A stretch of 64,000 nt of DNA from Nothopassalora personata (taxonomy: Eukaryota; Ascomycota; Dothideomycetes; Mycosphaerellales; Mycosphaerellaceae). The stretch lies in the NCBI GenBank assembly GCA_033816765.1, contig CM066287.1, forward strand, positions 2,542,001 through 2,606,000, read 5' to 3'. Position numbers and translations under genes: made by a program. The notes below the pieces were generated by a model. It had not been told where the DNA came from, did not search any database, and saw nothing but the letters and a program-made list of their open reading frames with translations. Position 1 is the stretch's first letter. Each line of letters starts with the position of its first letter. This document shows, piece after piece, positions 62,983 through 64,000 of the stretch.

Positions 62983-63383
62983 TCAGTTCACCTGGCATAA
63001 TAACTCCTGCTCCAGGATGTACTTTCCCTCCTTGTATTTCTCCGTCGACTCATAGGCGCGGTCATACTTCCACCCTACTATCTCTTTGCATTGTCGACAG
63101 CAGATGTCCCGGACGACATGCCGGCCGGTGGTCATGTTACGTTCGCCGGCTTCGCCTTGTTGGATGTTGACCACGGAGTTGAAGAGGTAGGCTTTGCCAT
63201 GTTGGCCGCGGAAATTCTGGGGACACGTCAGAGATGTGGGAGGGAAGGATGCAGTAGGAGGTGCGGGGTGCAGGACTGGCGCACCCTACTTATGATTTCA
63301 TCGTGGTCGGCGAGGTGGGTTTTGCAATTTTTGCAGCCGTAGATGCGTTTGGCGTTGAGGTAGATGTTGTAGGCGAGGCCCAT
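62983..63383 (-). CDS. Yippee-family zinc-binding protein
   Basis: 110 residues, two exons, intron 63217-63284. The start is MGLAYNIYLNAKRIYGCKNCKTHLADHDEIISR; the join continues NFRGQHGKAYLFNSVVN, EAGERNMTTGRHVVRDICC and RQCKEIVGWKYDRAYESTEKYKEGKYILE, ending LLCQVN. Both zinc-ligand pairs of the Yippee/Mis18-like fold are present: C-x2-C (CKNC) and C-x2-C (CRQC). The protein is a small, highly conserved single-domain one; yeast Moh1 belongs to the GID ubiquitin-ligase context. The donor (GTGCGC) is slightly unusual but frame and conservation fix it. Confidence 0.93.
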
Positions 63384-64000
63384 CTTTCAAGAGAGTGGTG
63401 AGGGGCGCTCGGCCTACGATCGGGGAGCTGAGCTGCGCTGAGCCGAGCTCGGGACGGGTCTGATCGAGTTTGGTCGAGTTTGATCGTTCGAGGAGCTCGT
63501 ATTGCTGAATAGAATGGTTTTCCAGCGCACCGTCCTTGTAGCAGTCACAGAGATCAGTATCGGGTTTGTCCTTGGTCAGGCAGCAGGACCACAAGACAAG
63601 GGTTCGGCCTTGGTGGACTGTCACGAGGGTTATCGGTCGTGCTACCTGCACGACGAAAGGGAGCTTCGTTCGGAAAGTCAGGACTTGTGATTTAGTCGGT
63701 GCATTGTAGGACGGGGAATATGTAGGAAAGGTACGAGGCTAAAAGACTCCCTTGCCAGGTGAGAGTCAAGGTGGGCATGAGGTCACTTAGGTCAGCATGC
63801 AGGACCCTGCGCCTCGGTGTCGTCTCGGTAAGAGCAACCGAACATTTACCGTTCACGAAATCACCCCTATCATAACAAGAACTACATACAGTGTATGGGT
63901 GCAAGGCCCTCTCTCGGCTCGGTGGAAGTCGCGCCTCGTTTCTGCCAATCTGGAGAGGCGTGGTGAAGCAGGTAAGATGGACAGGAGGACTGCAGCTTCA
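63384..64000. other. Upstream of Yippee gene, to window end
   Basis: About 620 bases. No further gene was recognised up to the window end. Confidence 0.45.

Noticed and set aside
1..64000. tRNA, rRNA or CRISPR features
   Set aside because: The sequence was read for T-arm GGTTCGAATCC-like boxes, rRNA blocks and regular spacer repeats; none was found. CRISPR would not be expected in a fungus.

Overview
This window is ordinary nuclear DNA of a filamentous ascomycete fungus. Genes are mostly cut by short introns of about 36-115 bp with GT...AG ends and CTRAY-like branch sites. The proteins are typical euascomycete ones: Dnm1, Pex5, Ste6, NUXM, Coa3, DUF3602 and fungal ankyrin proteins. Codon style and protein flavour point to Dothideomycetes, perhaps the Capnodiales/Mycosphaerellales; that last step is inference. 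Genes lie on both strands without operons, often as divergent pairs sharing a promoter. Exon joins were worked out by hand from splice signals, reading frame and family alignment, and each joined CDS adds up to a multiple of three.

Layout. 0-8.8 kb: the end of a folylpolyglutamate synthase, an ankyrin protein, an AVT-type amino-acid transporter, a secreted M28 aminopeptidase and the wreck of a paraoxonase/SMP-30-like gene. 8.8-19.7 kb: Pex5, a mitochondrial two-RRM protein, an ankyrin protein with a STAND-like N-terminus, an MFS sugar/polyol transporter and ethanolamine kinase. 20.6-21.4 kb: a decayed chloride-channel C-terminus. 21.5-31.2 kb: a conserved orphan, the mitochondrial fission dynamin Dnm1, a PEBP protein and an 1114-residue orphan. 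31.7-42.6 kb: a She3-like coiled coil, Pta1/symplekin, Coa3, the complex I subunit NUXM, a small nuclear-type protein, a decayed SET-MYND gene, a PITH protein and Vps20. 42.8-56.5 kb: Rix7, the Ste6 pheromone exporter, a PBDC1 homologue, an RRM protein, ARPC4 and a new 113-residue orphan. 56.7-59.1 kb: two pieces of a DUF3602 gene on either side of an AT-rich island that holds a small cysteine-rich secreted protein. 59.5-64 kb: an F-box-like protein, a three-KH RNA-binding protein and a Yippee protein.

How it works together. Most genes are independent housekeeping genes (folate, peroxisome import, mitochondrial fission and respiration, endosomal sorting, ribosome assembly, mRNA 3' processing, actin). 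The unusual part is 56.7-59.1 kb. There a DUF3602 gene seems to have been split by an insertion that is now AT-rich. The insertion carries a 140-bp tandem duplication whose copies differ mainly by CpA-to-TpA changes, the signature of repeat-induced point mutation. Inside it sits an intact 88-residue secreted protein with six cysteines in the mature part, the classic setting for a fungal effector. Three other genes (paraoxonase-like, ClC channel, SET-MYND) are frameshifted relics in DNA of normal composition, so gene loss is under way in this lineage.
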